DNA of 64,000 nucleotides from Roseiarcus sp963775575 (GTDB lineage Bacteria; Pseudomonadota; Alphaproteobacteria; Rhizobiales; Beijerinckiaceae), in NCBI GenBank assembly GCA_963775575.1, contig CAVZJG010000002.1, positions 1,178,001 to 1,242,000 on the forward strand, in the 5' to 3' direction. The notes under the pieces were generated by a model, which worked only from the letters and a program-made list of their open reading frames with translations, was not told where the DNA came from and did not search any database. Of the stretch, positions 49,838 through 59,307 are shown piece by piece. The position numbers and the translations under genes were made by a program. Numbering within the stretch: position 1 is the stretch's first letter; each line of letters starts with the position of its first letter.

Positions 49838-51438
49838 GGCTTGGCGAACCTTCTCAGCAACGCGGCCTCCGCCTCGAGATTCCAGCGGCCGGGTTCGAGC
49901 GGCGTGTCGCCGCCCAGCTCGCCGAGCGCGGTAAGCTTGAGTCCACGGCAGGACGGATAGACGAGGATCTTGCCGGGCAGCAGGTTCTTCTCGACCGCGC
50001 GAATGCCGTCGATCGCGCCGTCGAGGCCCGACACCGCGGCGACGGAGAAATTCGTGTCGAGCTCGCGCGCGACGACCTTGGCCAGGACCCGCTGCATGTC
50101 CTTCAGCTCCGAGCCGCTGGTGCCGACGAAATAGAGCTGCTTCTCGACATAGGCGTCGAGGTCGAGGGCGGCCGTCTTGTCGGCCGGGATGCCGGCGAAG
50201 ACATTGATGATGGCGTTTCTCGCCGCCGCCATGACGGCCTGCGCCGCGAGCGCGGGGACGGGGGCCATCAGCACGGCGTAGTCGAAGGCTTCGCCGGGCG
50301 GATTCTTCGACGGATTGTACGGGCGCAGCGTGACGCCGTTCTTCTCGGCCAGCGGCGAAGCGAGACTTGTGAGCCCCGCGAGACGCTCGTCGTTGAGATC
50401 GCCGGCGTAGATGGTCACGCCCTCTGCGCCCTGACACAGGTCGCGGATGACGTGCATCGTCCCCATCGGTCCCGCCGCGCCGACGATGTTGATCTTGTCG
50501 CCCGGCCGGATCTCGGGGCTCGCCGGAATCGCGGCGTAGGCGGCCGCCGGATCGGCGCCGGCGGTTCCCACGACGCGGATGCCGCCGTAATGGACGCGGC
50601 CGACCTGCGTTTCGACCAGCCGGCCGAACTTGCGGCCGCCCTGGACGATCGCTATCAGGCCGCCCGGGGCGAGCTTGGGAAACAACGTCTCCGCCGTCGC
50701 GGCGTCGGCGCCGAAATAGGCGACGTCGTCGAAGCTCGCGTCCGGCTGCGCGGCGACGGAATCGCCGGTCGCGAAGAAAACCGACCCCGGCCGACCGGGG
50801 CACTTGTCGACGACGGCGCGGTCGACGGGCGCGTCTCCGACCACGAGCAGCCGGCCGCCGGACTTCAGCGTCCGCCGCTGGACTTCGGTGTAAGCGTTCT
50901 CGACGCAGGCCCACGGCTCGACCAGCGCGAGCGCCGAGGCCGACAGATCCTCGGGCGCCGGGATGAGCATCGATTCGCCCTCGGGCGAGGTGATGACCCG
51001 CTCGTCGAGCAGCACATATTCCTGCAACCCGCCCTCGAAATTGTAGCCGAAGGCGGCGTTGGACTTGTCGGTCGGCAGCCAGCGGTAGTCGGTCTCGACG
51101 ATGAACCGCTCGCCGGTCTTGTAGCGGTCGACGCCCGGCCCGACCTTGACGACGCGGACGACCGCTTCGTGGCCGGGGACAGTCGGCGTGTCCCCTGGCA
51201 CGTAGTTCGGCATCTCCGCCAGCGCCTGCGCGTCAAGGCCGGTCAGGACGTCGGACTTCCGGCTGTGCTGAGAGAACTGCTTGAGCAGCTTGAGGTCGGA
51301 GAAGCACAGGCCGACCGCCTCGACTCTCGCGAGAAGCTGATGCGGTCCCGGGTCGGCGACCGGCTTGGCGGAATTGAGTTCGAGCTTGTCGGGACCGACC
51401 AGTTGGACGGCGCGCTCCGTCTGCGGAATGTCGTTCAT
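49834..51438 (-). CDS. Zinc-type alcohol dehydrogenase (sorbose-1-phosphate-reductase-like) with extra internal segment
   Basis: 534 aa, about 120 longer than usual medium-chain dehydrogenases of this kind. Catalytic zinc ligands visible: Cys45 (VGLCFSDLK), His90-Glu91 (PGHEAVV) and Glu174 (VEPWAC). The four-Cys structural zinc loop is absent. Two nucleotide-binding-like segments follow: ~194-300 (GGRLLVVGDAP ... APGGLIAIVQGG) and the normal one from ~311 (PGDKINIVGAAGPMG). C-terminal 'INVFAGIPADKTAALDLDAY' and 'LDTNFSVAAVSGLDGAIDGI' resemble SorE. Likely acts on the same substrate line as the SDR. Confidence 0.8.
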   Translation of the reverse strand: MNDIPQTERAVQLVGPDKLELNSAKPVADPGPHQLLARVEAVGLCFSDLKLLKQFSQHSRKSDVLTGLDAQALAEMPNYVPGDTPTVPGHEAVVRVVKVGPGVDRYKTGERFIVETDYRWLPTDKSNAAFGYNFEGGLQEYVLLDERVITSPEGESMLIPAPEDLSASALALVEPWACVENAYTEVQRRTLKSGGRLLVVGDAPVDRAVVDKCPGRPGSVFFATGDSVAAQPDASFDDVAYFGADAATAETLFPKLAPGGLIAIVQGGRKFGRLVETQVGRVHYGGIRVVGTAGADPAAAYAAIPASPEIRPGDKINIVGAAGPMGTMHVIRDLCQGAEGVTIYAGDLNDERLAGLTSLASPLAEKNGVTLRPYNPSKNPPGEAFDYAVLMAPVPALAAQAVMAAARNAIINVFAGIPADKTAALDLDAYVEKQLYFVGTSGSELKDMQRVLAKVVARELDTNFSVAAVSGLDGAIDGIRAVEKNLLPGKILVYPSCRGLKLTALGELGGDTPLEPGRWNLEAEAALLRRFAKP

Positions 51439-51448
51439 GGCGGACCTT

Positions 51449-52756
51449 TCATTCCAGGCTTGCAAGCAATTGCTTCGGCGAAGCTGCGGCGTCGATTGCG
51501 GCGAGCTTCTTCTCGCCGCCGGGCCGCAGGGCGCGCCCGGCGGCGGTGAAGAATTCGTTCTTCGCCGCGACCGACGCGAAGCTCGCCTTCGCCCACGGAC
51601 TGAGGTAGCCGAGCCCCAGTTCGCGCTGCAGCGCCGTATGCGCATAGACGATGTAGGCGCTGCGCAGGAAGATCGGCGCCAGCGGCTCGAGCTCGGCGGA
51701 AAAGAACGAGTCGACGAACTTCTGCCCCGGCGCGTTCATCTCCGTGCCAGCGACGACCGGGAACCCGCGCCGCTCGGCGAGCGCGACAACGTCGTAGAGG
51801 TTTTTGACCTTGGCGTCAGGGGCGCCAGGCGTGTAGTTGCGGTCGGGGATGACGTTCAGCGCCGCGGCGCCGGAGGCCATCGCGACATCGACGAATTCCT
51901 CCATCCGCCGCTCGCCCGCGCTTGAACCGTCGAGCCAGGCGACGGTCGGGATCGCGCCCGCTTCGGCGACGAAGCGGTTCATCTGGGCGATTTCAGGGAA
52001 CGCCCCCCTATCGGGCGCGACGTAGCCGACGCCGCCCCTCTTCATCGTCTTAGCGCGGATCAGTCCCTGCAGCTTCGCGCTCTCCGCCGGCGCGCCACCG
52101 AGCCGCTCGGTCCAGAACCCGGCGCGGCGCGCGGGGTCCGGAAATGCTTCGATCGCCTTGCGCTCGTAGGCTTCGCACAGGTGGCGTTCGGTCGCGTTGC
52201 CGCTCGGAGTCAGCGGCGCGACATCGCGATCGAAATCGAGCCGGACTGGATCGAGATACGCGTTGACGCGTTCGATCATCCCGCCCGTCCGCTTCTCAGC
52301 GGCGGCGCGCATCTCAGCGAGGAACGGATGCGACGCGGCGCGCGGGAATCCGACGCCCATGTTGTAGGCGACGCCGGGTTCGCCGGGAGAGTTGATTTCC
52401 AGCGTGGCGAATTCCGGCACGAACGCACGCGATTCCAGGCTGCCGCAGGTCCTCAGTCCAATCAGCCGCCCCGCTTCGAGAAATTCGTCGACGCCGTCGA
52501 GGACATCGAAGTCGACGATGCCGGCCGCCGCCAATCCAGCCTTGCGCGCCAGCCAGGCGAACTTCGACGGCGAATAGCCGTAGGCGTTGTAGGAGAAGAA
52601 GGTGTGGGCGTGGAGATTGACCTCGACGCCCGGCTTGGGCAGCGCGATCTCGCCGAGCTCGGCGGCGCGCCACAGGTGCGTCAGCGCCTCAGACCGCCGG
52701 CTGCGGTCAAAGTCGTCGAGCTGGCGCTCCAATCGTTCCCTCGCGATCATCGCCAT
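51449..52756 (-). CDS. PHP-domain-like metal hydrolase
   Basis: 435 aa. An N-terminal PHP-type motif 'VEVNLHAHTFFSYNAYGYSP' (His49, His51) is followed by 'GIVDFDVLDGVDEFLEAG', where the usual TDH is DFD, and 'CGSLESRAFV' with Glu108. The rest is TIM-barrel-like (GAIPTVAWLDGSSAGERR; ALNVIPDRNYTPG; FPVVAGTEMNAPGQ). PHP proteins usually remove phosphate from small molecules, so a sugar-phosphate phosphatase or a new lyase/hydrolase step in this pathway is possible. It lies between the dehydrogenase and E3 genes. Confidence 0.7.
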   Translation of the reverse strand: MAMIARERLERQLDDFDRSRRSEALTHLWRAAELGEIALPKPGVEVNLHAHTFFSYNAYGYSPSKFAWLARKAGLAAAGIVDFDVLDGVDEFLEAGRLIGLRTCGSLESRAFVPEFATLEINSPGEPGVAYNMGVGFPRAASHPFLAEMRAAAEKRTGGMIERVNAYLDPVRLDFDRDVAPLTPSGNATERHLCEAYERKAIEAFPDPARRAGFWTERLGGAPAESAKLQGLIRAKTMKRGGVGYVAPDRGAFPEIAQMNRFVAEAGAIPTVAWLDGSSAGERRMEEFVDVAMASGAAALNVIPDRNYTPGAPDAKVKNLYDVVALAERRGFPVVAGTEMNAPGQKFVDSFFSAELEPLAPIFLRSAYIVYAHTALQRELGLGYLSPWAKASFASVAAKNEFFTAAGRALRPGGEKKLAAIDAAASPKQLLASLE

Positions 52757-52860
52757 TCAGCGCGCGACTGAGCGCGTCCTCCTGAAACCATGAGCCTTCG
52801 CCGGGCGAAGGCCGAACATTCGCGCGCGGCGCCGATCATGTCGCCTGCGCGTCCCTCCGC

Positions 52861-54243
52861 CTAGCGCCTTCGCGGCGGCGCATGGATGCTTTCGCCCCGG
52901 AGCGCGTGCGCGGCCTCCATCCAGGCTTCCGAAAACGTCGGATGCGCGTGGATCGTTTCGCCGAGCTCGCGCGCGGTGAACTCGGCGCGGACCGCCGTCG
53001 TCGCGGCTGCGATCAGCTCGGTAGCGCGCGGCCCCACCGCCGCCGCGCCGAGCAACCGCTCGGAATCGGCGTCGGCGATCCATTTGACGAACCCGGTCGT
53101 CTCGCCAGCGGCGAGGCCTTTGCCAAGGCCGGCGAAGCGGAACTTGCCGGTCTTGACCGGGCGGTCTTGCGTGCGCGCTTCGGATTCGCTCAATCCGACG
53201 GTCGCGACTTCGGGCGCGGTGAAGATCACGTTGGGGACGAGCGTTTCGTGCCGGCGCGGCTTCATCCCCACCGCATTCTGCGCCGCGACGAGCCCTTGCG
53301 CGGTGGCGAAATGGGCGAGCTGAGTCTTGCCGGTGACGTCGCCAATGGCGAAGATCGTCGCGGCCTTGGTCCGGCAATAGGCGTCGGCGTCGATGAAACC
53401 GCGCGCGTCGGTCTCGAGCCCCGCGGCGCCGAGATTCAGGCCGTTGCTCACCGGCTTGCGTCCGACGGCGTTGAGCAACAGTTCGGCCTCGACCCTCTCG
53501 TCGCCGCAGCGCCCGCGCACGCCGTTCGCGTCGGCGGAAATGTCGGCGAGCGGCTTGCCGGTCAGCACTCGGACGCCGAGCGCCTTTTCCATGTGCGCGC
53601 GCACCTCGCTCCCGAGATCGGCGTCGAGCAGCATCAGGATGTCGGCGAGTAGCTCGACGACAGTGACCTTGACGCCGAGCATGGCGGCCATCGAGGCGAT
53701 CTCGCAGCCGATGAAGCCGCCGCCGAGCACGATCATGCTCGCCGGCAGCCGGTCGAGCGCGAGGAACGACCGGCTTTCGACAATCCGCTCATGCCTGGGA
53801 AGAAAGTCCGGCGTCGCCGAGGTCGAGCCGGTGGCGATGATCGTCCGTTTCGCGCCGATCGTGAGATCGCCATCGATCACGATCGCGTCGCGATCCTTGA
53901 AGGACGCCGAGCCGGCGAACTGCTTGACGCCGTTGGCGGTCAATAGCTGTTTGACCCCGCCGCGAAGCTGCTCGACGACCTTGTCCTTGCGGGCGATCAT
54001 CGCGGAATAGTCGAACGTCACGCCGCTGACGAAGATACCGAAGGCCCTGGCGTCGCGAATGCGGGCGAAGGTCTCCGCCGCCGCAATCAGCGTCTTGGTC
54101 GGGATGCAGCCGAAGTTCAGGCACGTCCCGCCGAGGCGCTCGCGCTCGACGATGGCGACGGACGCGCCGAGCTGTGCGGCGCGGATGGCGGCGGGATAGC
54201 CGCCTGGTCCGGCGCCGATGACTACGACGTCAAAGCGCTCCAT
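52861..54243 (-). CDS. lpd: Dihydrolipoyl dehydrogenase (E3)
   Basis: 460 aa, full length. FAD site 'VVIGAGPGGYPAAIRAAQLG', redox disulphide 'GGTCLNFGCIPTKTLI', NAD site 'IVLGGGFIGCEIASMAAMLG', second FAD contact 'TIFAIGDVTG', and the active-site 'HAHPTFSEAW' His-Glu pair. Reoxidises the lipoyl arm of the E2 encoded just upstream, whose 3' end it overlaps by 22 bases. Dedicated to this complex by context. Confidence 0.93.
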   Translation of the reverse strand: MERFDVVVIGAGPGGYPAAIRAAQLGASVAIVERERLGGTCLNFGCIPTKTLIAAAETFARIRDARAFGIFVSGVTFDYSAMIARKDKVVEQLRGGVKQLLTANGVKQFAGSASFKDRDAIVIDGDLTIGAKRTIIATGSTSATPDFLPRHERIVESRSFLALDRLPASMIVLGGGFIGCEIASMAAMLGVKVTVVELLADILMLLDADLGSEVRAHMEKALGVRVLTGKPLADISADANGVRGRCGDERVEAELLLNAVGRKPVSNGLNLGAAGLETDARGFIDADAYCRTKAATIFAIGDVTGKTQLAHFATAQGLVAAQNAVGMKPRRHETLVPNVIFTAPEVATVGLSESEARTQDRPVKTGKFRFAGLGKGLAAGETTGFVKWIADADSERLLGAAAVGPRATELIAAATTAVRAEFTARELGETIHAHPTFSEAWMEAAHALRGESIHAPPRRR

Positions 54244-55577
54244 AATCCGTTGTCCTCGAGCTTGTTTTTGATGCTGTTGATGAAGCGGGCCGCCGTCGCG
54301 CCGTCGATCAAGCGATGGTCGGACGACAGCGTCATCTTGAGCATTGGGCGCGCCACGATGTCGTCCCCGCGGACCACCGGCTTCCTGATCGTGCTGGACA
54401 CCGCCAGGATCGCGGATTCGCCCGGATTGATGATCGCGGTGAAGTTTTCCACATCGAGCATGCCCATGTTCGATATGGTGAACGTCGATCCGCTCATCTC
54501 GTCAGGGGCAAGGTCGCCCGCGCGCGCCCGTTCGATGAGCGTCTTCGAGCGTTCGCTCAACTCGGCCATCGTCATTTCATCCGCGTCACGGACCACGGGC
54601 ACGACCAATCCCTGATCGAGGTTCACCGCGATGCCCAGATGCACGCGGCTATGCCAGCGGACGGTCTTGCCGTCCGTCGAGCTGTTCACCGCGGAGAATT
54701 CCTTCAACGCCAGGACCGACGCCTGCGCGATGAAGTCGGTGACCGTGTAGCGCGCGCCGCCGCCGTTGAGCCGCGCCCGACGGGCAAGCGCGTCCGTCAT
54801 GTCTGCTTCGACGGTGACGTAGAAATGCGGCGCAGTGACGACGCTTTGCGTCAGACGCTGGGCGATGACCTGCCGCATTTTGGTCATCGGCGCCGGCTTT
54901 TCGGCTACAGCGCGCTCGATGTCGGCGACTTCGATGCGCTTCGATCCATTCCCGCCGCGAACGGCCAGAAGGTCGACGCCCCCCTTCGCCGCCAACGCCT
55001 TGGCGGCCGGGCTGACGCGAAGGCTCCCATAGTCCTTCGCGTCGAGATAGGCCTTCACGTCCCTCTCGACAATGCGGCCTTCGGGGCCGGTGCCGCCGAT
55101 GGGATGGGGGTCGATCACGCATTCCCGAGCGAGAGCCGCCGCGCGGGGGCTGATCCGGAAAAGGGCCGGCGCCGTCGCGGCCGCGGGCGCCGGAACCGTC
55201 GGCGCCGCCGATCCCGGCGACGCGGCCACAGTCGCGGCCGGCGCGCCGCTGCGCCAGGACGGCGCGGCTGTCGCCGGAACGGGCGCTGCGCTCGCGGGCG
55301 CGCGGCGTTCCAGAACCGCCGTCACCGGCACAGCCTCGCCCTTCTCGCCGAGGTAGGCGACGACGCTCTGCACGGGGACGCTGACCCCGGCCCCGACGAC
55401 GATCTTGAGCAGCGTTCCTTCGCTGAAGCTCTCGACTTCCATGACCGACTTGTCGGTTTCGACCAGAAACAACATGTCGCCCTTGGCGACCGTGTCGCCC
55501 TCCTTCTTCAGCCACTCGACGACGGCGCTTTCTTCGGTCATCTGACCGAACTTGGGCATGACGATCGGCGTGACCAT
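54222..55577 (-). CDS. 2-oxoacid dehydrogenase E2 (lipoyl acyltransferase) with two subunit-binding domains
   Basis: 451 aa. One lipoyl domain with Lys43 (VETDKSVMEVES), an Ala/Pro linker, then two peripheral-subunit-binding domains in a row: 'RISPRAAALARECVIDPHPI' ... 'GRIVERDVKAYL' (~143-180) and 'RVSPAAKALAAKGGVDLLAV' ... 'IEVADIERAV' (~190-228). The catalytic domain ends with 'SSDHRLIDGATAARFINSIK' (His-Asp pair). Transfers the acyl group from the thiamine enzyme to CoA. Acetoin- or pyruvate-dehydrogenase type. Confidence 0.92.
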   Translation of the reverse strand: MVTPIVMPKFGQMTEESAVVEWLKKEGDTVAKGDMLFLVETDKSVMEVESFSEGTLLKIVVGAGVSVPVQSVVAYLGEKGEAVPVTAVLERRAPASAAPVPATAAPSWRSGAPAATVAASPGSAAPTVPAPAAATAPALFRISPRAAALARECVIDPHPIGGTGPEGRIVERDVKAYLDAKDYGSLRVSPAAKALAAKGGVDLLAVRGGNGSKRIEVADIERAVAEKPAPMTKMRQVIAQRLTQSVVTAPHFYVTVEADMTDALARRARLNGGGARYTVTDFIAQASVLALKEFSAVNSSTDGKTVRWHSRVHLGIAVNLDQGLVVPVVRDADEMTMAELSERSKTLIERARAGDLAPDEMSGSTFTISNMGMLDVENFTAIINPGESAILAVSSTIRKPVVRGDDIVARPMLKMTLSSDHRLIDGATAARFINSIKNKLEDNGLWSALTS

Positions 55578-55585
55578 GGCGCGGC

Positions 55586-57886
55586 CTACAGGATGGAGCA
55601 GGCAGCCGCGACCAAGTCGTCGACGCTGGGCAGGAACGCCTGTTCCAGCACGTGCGATTGGGGCGAAATGCCGTTCTTGGCGCCGATGCGCAGGACGGGC
55701 GCGTCGAGGTGGTCGAACGCGAGTTGTTGCACCGTCGAAGCGATCTCGCCGGTGAAGCTGCCGATGTGAACGGCGGCGCTGGCGACAATACAGCGCCCCG
55801 TCTTCTGTACGGAACGGACCACCGTCTCTATGTCGAGCGGAATCAGGCTGCGCAGGTCGACGACCTCCGCGTCGACTTTTCTTTCGGCCTTGAGCCATTC
55901 GGCCGCTTTGAGGCAATCATGGACCGTCGGGCCCCAACTGACGAAGGTAATGTCGCCGCCCTCGCGTTTGACGTCGGCGACGCCGAGCGGCGCCAGATGC
56001 TCGCCCTCCGGAACCGGGCCTTTCATGCCGTAAAGCGACTGCGATTCGACGAAGAGAACCGGGTTGTTGTCGCGGATGGCCGACTTCAGCATGCCCTTCG
56101 CATCGGCCGGCGTCGACGGATAGACCACGTAGAGGCCGGGCATATGGCAGAAGATCGATTCGAGCGTTTGCGAATGCTGTCCACCGTAGCCCTTGCCGCT
56201 GCCCGCCGAGGCCCGAATGACCAGCGGTACTTCCGTTTGCGCCCCGCTCATGTAATGCCATTTGGCGGCTTGGTTGCTGATCTGGTCCGACGACATCAGC
56301 GCGAAGTCGAAGTACATCAGCTCCACCACCGGCCGCAATCCTCTCATAGCCGCCCCGCAGGCCGTGCCGCAGATACAGGCTTCGCTGATCGGCGTGTTGA
56401 AGACGCGATGGCGGCCGAACGTTTCGAGCAGCCCTTTCGTCACCTTGAACGCGCCGCCATAGTCTGCCACGTCCTCGCCGTAGAACACGACGCGGCTGTC
56501 GCGCAGCATTTCTTCCGCTAGAGCCTCGCGCAGGGCGTCCTTGTAGGAGATCTCGCCATTGACGCGCTTCGTTTCGGGCGTCGGCGCGTAGGTCTCGACC
56601 TTGGCGAACTGCGGCGGAACGATCTCGCTTTTCGTCTCCGTGTACATGAAAGCGAGGACGTCCTTGACGTCCGGGTCGGCAGCGTCAGCGGCGCGTTTGG
56701 CGGCGCGCGCATTGCGCTCGGCGACGCGCCGCGCCACCTGTTCGATTCCCTCGGAATCGAGAACGCCGGCGGCGATCAATTCCTTCTTGTAGGCCTCGAT
56801 CGGGTCGACCGCCTTCCAGGCCGCCTCCTCTTCCTTCGTGCGATACTCGTTTCGCGGATCGCTCAGCGAATGGCCCCAGTAGCGGTAACAGTCAGCCTCG
56901 ACCAGCACCGGCCCCTTGCCTTCGCGGCAGAGCTTCGCGGCGCGCAACACCGCGTCGCGCACCGCCAGGACATTCATGCCGTTGACGACCTCGGCGCGCA
57001 TGCAGTTGTCGGCGAACCCCGCCGCGCGCTGAGCGAGGCGGCGCACGCCGGTCACCTCGTCGTCGGCGCGGCCCGTCATGCCGTAATGGTTGTTGCAGAC
57101 CAGGAAGACGATCGGCAGGCCAAAGGCGCGCCCATTGGCGTAGTGGTTGGAGAACTGGGCCTGGGCGGCGAAATTCAACGACTCGAGCACGACGCCGTTG
57201 GCGAATGCGCCGTCGCCGGCGAAACAGCACACCACGCCGTTATCGCCGAAGTAGCGGCTGGCCAAGGCCGCGCCGGTTGCGATCGGCACGCCGCCGCCGA
57301 CGATGGCGTTGGCACCGAGATGGCCGACGGAAAAGTCGGCGATGTGCATCGAGCCGCCGCGTCCGCGACAATAGCCTTCGTCCTTGCCGAACAGCTCGCC
57401 GATCGTTCGGTAGACATGCTGCTCGAGCGCCGCCTGAATCAGCTCGTCGCGGCTGTTCGCGCGGCAGTCGGGAACGCGCGCTCGAAGCGCATGTTCGTCC
57501 AGCGCGCGCAAGGCGACCGTGCCCTTGGCCAGGCTCTCGCCGTGCCCGCGGTGGGTGCTGGTGATGTTATCCGAGACGAGCAGCGCCGAGCAGGCGCCGG
57601 CGGCCGTTCCCTCTTGGCCGACCGAAACGTGCGTCGGGCCGCGATAGTCGAAATCGCGTATGGGATCGTAGGCGCCCGAACGCAGCTTGACGATCATTTC
57701 CTCGAATTCACGAATGACGAGCATGTCTTCGAGGATCGCAATCGCTTCCGCGGCGGTGAGCGTTTTGGCTTCCAGTTCCGACCGGAGACTGCCCTGATAG
57801 ATATACGCGGGAATCTTGCCGCAATCGATCACAAACGGATCGAACCGAGGCCGCATGTCGCTCATATATGTCTGAGGTTCCGTCAT
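55586..57886 (-). CDS. Fused E1 alpha-beta thiamine-dependent 2-oxoacid/acetoin dehydrogenase
   Basis: 766 aa from the ATG at 57886. Alpha part: 'YRGPTHVSVGQEGTAAGACS', thiamine diphosphate motif GDGAFANG (~224) ending in 'LVCNNHYGMTG', and 'DCYRYWGHSLSDP'. Beta part from ~430: 'ISYKDALREALAEEMLRDSR', 'VVFYGEDVADYGGAFKVTKG', 'ISEACICGTACGAAMRGLRP' and 'GYGGQHSQTLE'. Subunits usually separate are joined. It should decarboxylate a 2-oxoacid or cleave an acyloin and load the acyl group on E2. First gene of the E1-E2-E3 operon. Confidence 0.9.
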   Translation of the reverse strand: MTEPQTYMSDMRPRFDPFVIDCGKIPAYIYQGSLRSELEAKTLTAAEAIAILEDMLVIREFEEMIVKLRSGAYDPIRDFDYRGPTHVSVGQEGTAAGACSALLVSDNITSTHRGHGESLAKGTVALRALDEHALRARVPDCRANSRDELIQAALEQHVYRTIGELFGKDEGYCRGRGGSMHIADFSVGHLGANAIVGGGVPIATGAALASRYFGDNGVVCCFAGDGAFANGVVLESLNFAAQAQFSNHYANGRAFGLPIVFLVCNNHYGMTGRADDEVTGVRRLAQRAAGFADNCMRAEVVNGMNVLAVRDAVLRAAKLCREGKGPVLVEADCYRYWGHSLSDPRNEYRTKEEEAAWKAVDPIEAYKKELIAAGVLDSEGIEQVARRVAERNARAAKRAADAADPDVKDVLAFMYTETKSEIVPPQFAKVETYAPTPETKRVNGEISYKDALREALAEEMLRDSRVVFYGEDVADYGGAFKVTKGLLETFGRHRVFNTPISEACICGTACGAAMRGLRPVVELMYFDFALMSSDQISNQAAKWHYMSGAQTEVPLVIRASAGSGKGYGGQHSQTLESIFCHMPGLYVVYPSTPADAKGMLKSAIRDNNPVLFVESQSLYGMKGPVPEGEHLAPLGVADVKREGGDITFVSWGPTVHDCLKAAEWLKAERKVDAEVVDLRSLIPLDIETVVRSVQKTGRCIVASAAVHIGSFTGEIASTVQQLAFDHLDAPVLRIGAKNGISPQSHVLEQAFLPSVDDLVAAACSIL

Positions 57887-58200
57887 AATCCTGCATTTCT
57901 TTCTGCATTGCGAACTCACGCGAACCGCGGGTGGAACGCCGCGACGGCGCGGACAGACAGGTCAACGTCGCCGGCGGCGATGAGGAATGTCGCGCCGATC
58001 ATGCGGGACCACAGTCGCGGCGCGGGCGTCACCCACAGCGGCGCCTGAATTCAACCGGTGCCGGTCTACAGCCGGAACCATCGAACTGTGGAGGTCAGAT
58101 CCAATTCCGTGCAACTGAGCAAAGCTCATCCCGACCCTCCGAGCGAAAGCAGGCCCCGCAGGCCAAGAGCACAGACGCTTGAGCTCGACCGCAAACACCG
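57887..58200 (-). promoter_or_regulatory. Control region of the E1-E2-E3 operon
   Basis: 314 bases between the ABC-operon terminator and the E1 start, without a gene. A 13-base palindrome TGAGC-aaa-GCTCA lies at 58116-58128 and could be a regulator site. I cannot fix a promoter by eye. An in-frame ATG at 57919 lies inside this stretch but has a poorer context than 57886. Confidence 0.4.
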
Positions 58201-58230
58201 AAAACGAAGAAGGGCCGAGGCCCTTCTTCG
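58201..58230 (-). terminator. Intrinsic terminator of the ABC transporter operon
   Basis: Read leftward: 12-bp perfect stem CGAAGAAGGGCC / GGCCCTTCTTCG (58230-58219 and 58216-58205) with a 2-nt turn, followed by TTTT (58204-58201). It begins 17 bases after the binding-protein stop. This separates the transporter transcript from the E1-E2-E3 transcript. Confidence 0.88.
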
Positions 58231-58246
58231 ATATTTTGACGATTGA

Positions 58247-59188
58247 TCAATCGTAAAGGACCGCGGCGATCTTGGGATCGTCGATGTTGGTCTTGTCGTA
58301 ATAGTAGAAGCCGGTGTCGATGACCGGCGGCAGCTTCTCGCCCTTGAGAGCCTTGACCGCGGAGTCGACGGTGCAGGCGCCGATGCCGATCGGGTTCTGG
58401 GTGATCGCGCCCGCCATCAGGCCGGAGCGGATCTCGTCCTTCTGCTCCTTGCCGGAGTCGTAGCCGATGAGCACGACCTTCTTGCCGGATTCCTTGACGC
58501 CGATCGCCGCGCCTTCCGCCGAGCCTTCATTGGCGCCGAAGATGCCCTTGAGGTTCGGGTGAGCCTGGAGGTCCGCCTTGGCGATTTCGGCGGACTTCAA
58601 GTGGTCGCCGGCGCCATACTGGACGCTGACGATCGTGATGTTGGGGTGCTTGGCCTTCATCTCGTTGAGGAAGCCGTCGCGGCGGTCGATGCCGGTGCGG
58701 CTGGTCTGGTCGTGCACGATGACTGCGACTTCTCCGGAATCGCCGATCAATTCGGCCATCTTGTCGGCGGCGACAGCGGCAGACGCCACGCTATCCGTCC
58801 GGCAGGTCGTCAGCGGGATGTCGCTGTCGACGCCCGAGTCGAAGGCGATGACCGGGATCTTCTCGTCCTGCGCCTTCTTCAGGAGCGGGATGGCGGCCTT
58901 GCTGTCGAGCGCGGCGAAGCCGATCGCCTGCGGGTGCTTGGCGAGCGCGGCCGACAGCATGTCGATCTGCTTGTCGACCATCGCCTCGCTTTCCGGGCCC
59001 TCGAAGGTGATCTTGACATTGTCAGTTTTCGCCGCCTGTTCGGCGCCGAGCTTCACCGCCTGCCAGAACTGATGCTGGAAGCCCTTGGAGATAAGCGGGA
59101 TGTAAACGTCGTCCGCGCTGGCGCTGGCCGAAAAGCCGATCGCCATAAGGGCGCCAAGCGCCACGCCGATGTGCCATTTCTTCAACAT
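58247..59188 (-). CDS. Ribose-type ABC sugar-binding protein
   Basis: 313 aa with Sec signal peptide (HIGVALGALMAIGFSASASA). Periplasmic binding protein of cluster B (RbsB/XylF type): 'IPLISKGFQHQFWQAVKLGA', 'DSKAAIPLLKKAQDEKIPVI', 'SGVDSDIPLTTCRTDS', 'IFGANEGSAEGAAIGV' and 'LIGYDSGKEQKDEI'. Captures the sugar or polyol for the permease. Last gene of the ABC operon, 119 bases after the permease gene, ending at a strong terminator. Confidence 0.92.
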   Translation of the reverse strand: MLKKWHIGVALGALMAIGFSASASADDVYIPLISKGFQHQFWQAVKLGAEQAAKTDNVKITFEGPESEAMVDKQIDMLSAALAKHPQAIGFAALDSKAAIPLLKKAQDEKIPVIAFDSGVDSDIPLTTCRTDSVASAAVAADKMAELIGDSGEVAVIVHDQTSRTGIDRRDGFLNEMKAKHPNITIVSVQYGAGDHLKSAEIAKADLQAHPNLKGIFGANEGSAEGAAIGVKESGKKVVLIGYDSGKEQKDEIRSGLMAGAITQNPIGIGACTVDSAVKALKGEKLPPVIDTGFYYYDKTNIDDPKIAAVLYD

Positions 59189-59307
59189 AGCTACTCCTCC
59201 ACTCTAGTTATCTTTCCTGGTCCTTTTTCCGCCTCGTGTTCCGCCGGGCGGCAGCGGTCTCGTTCGCAGTCGGGGCCCTCCTTTCTCCAACTTGAGACGT
59301 CGCCGTC

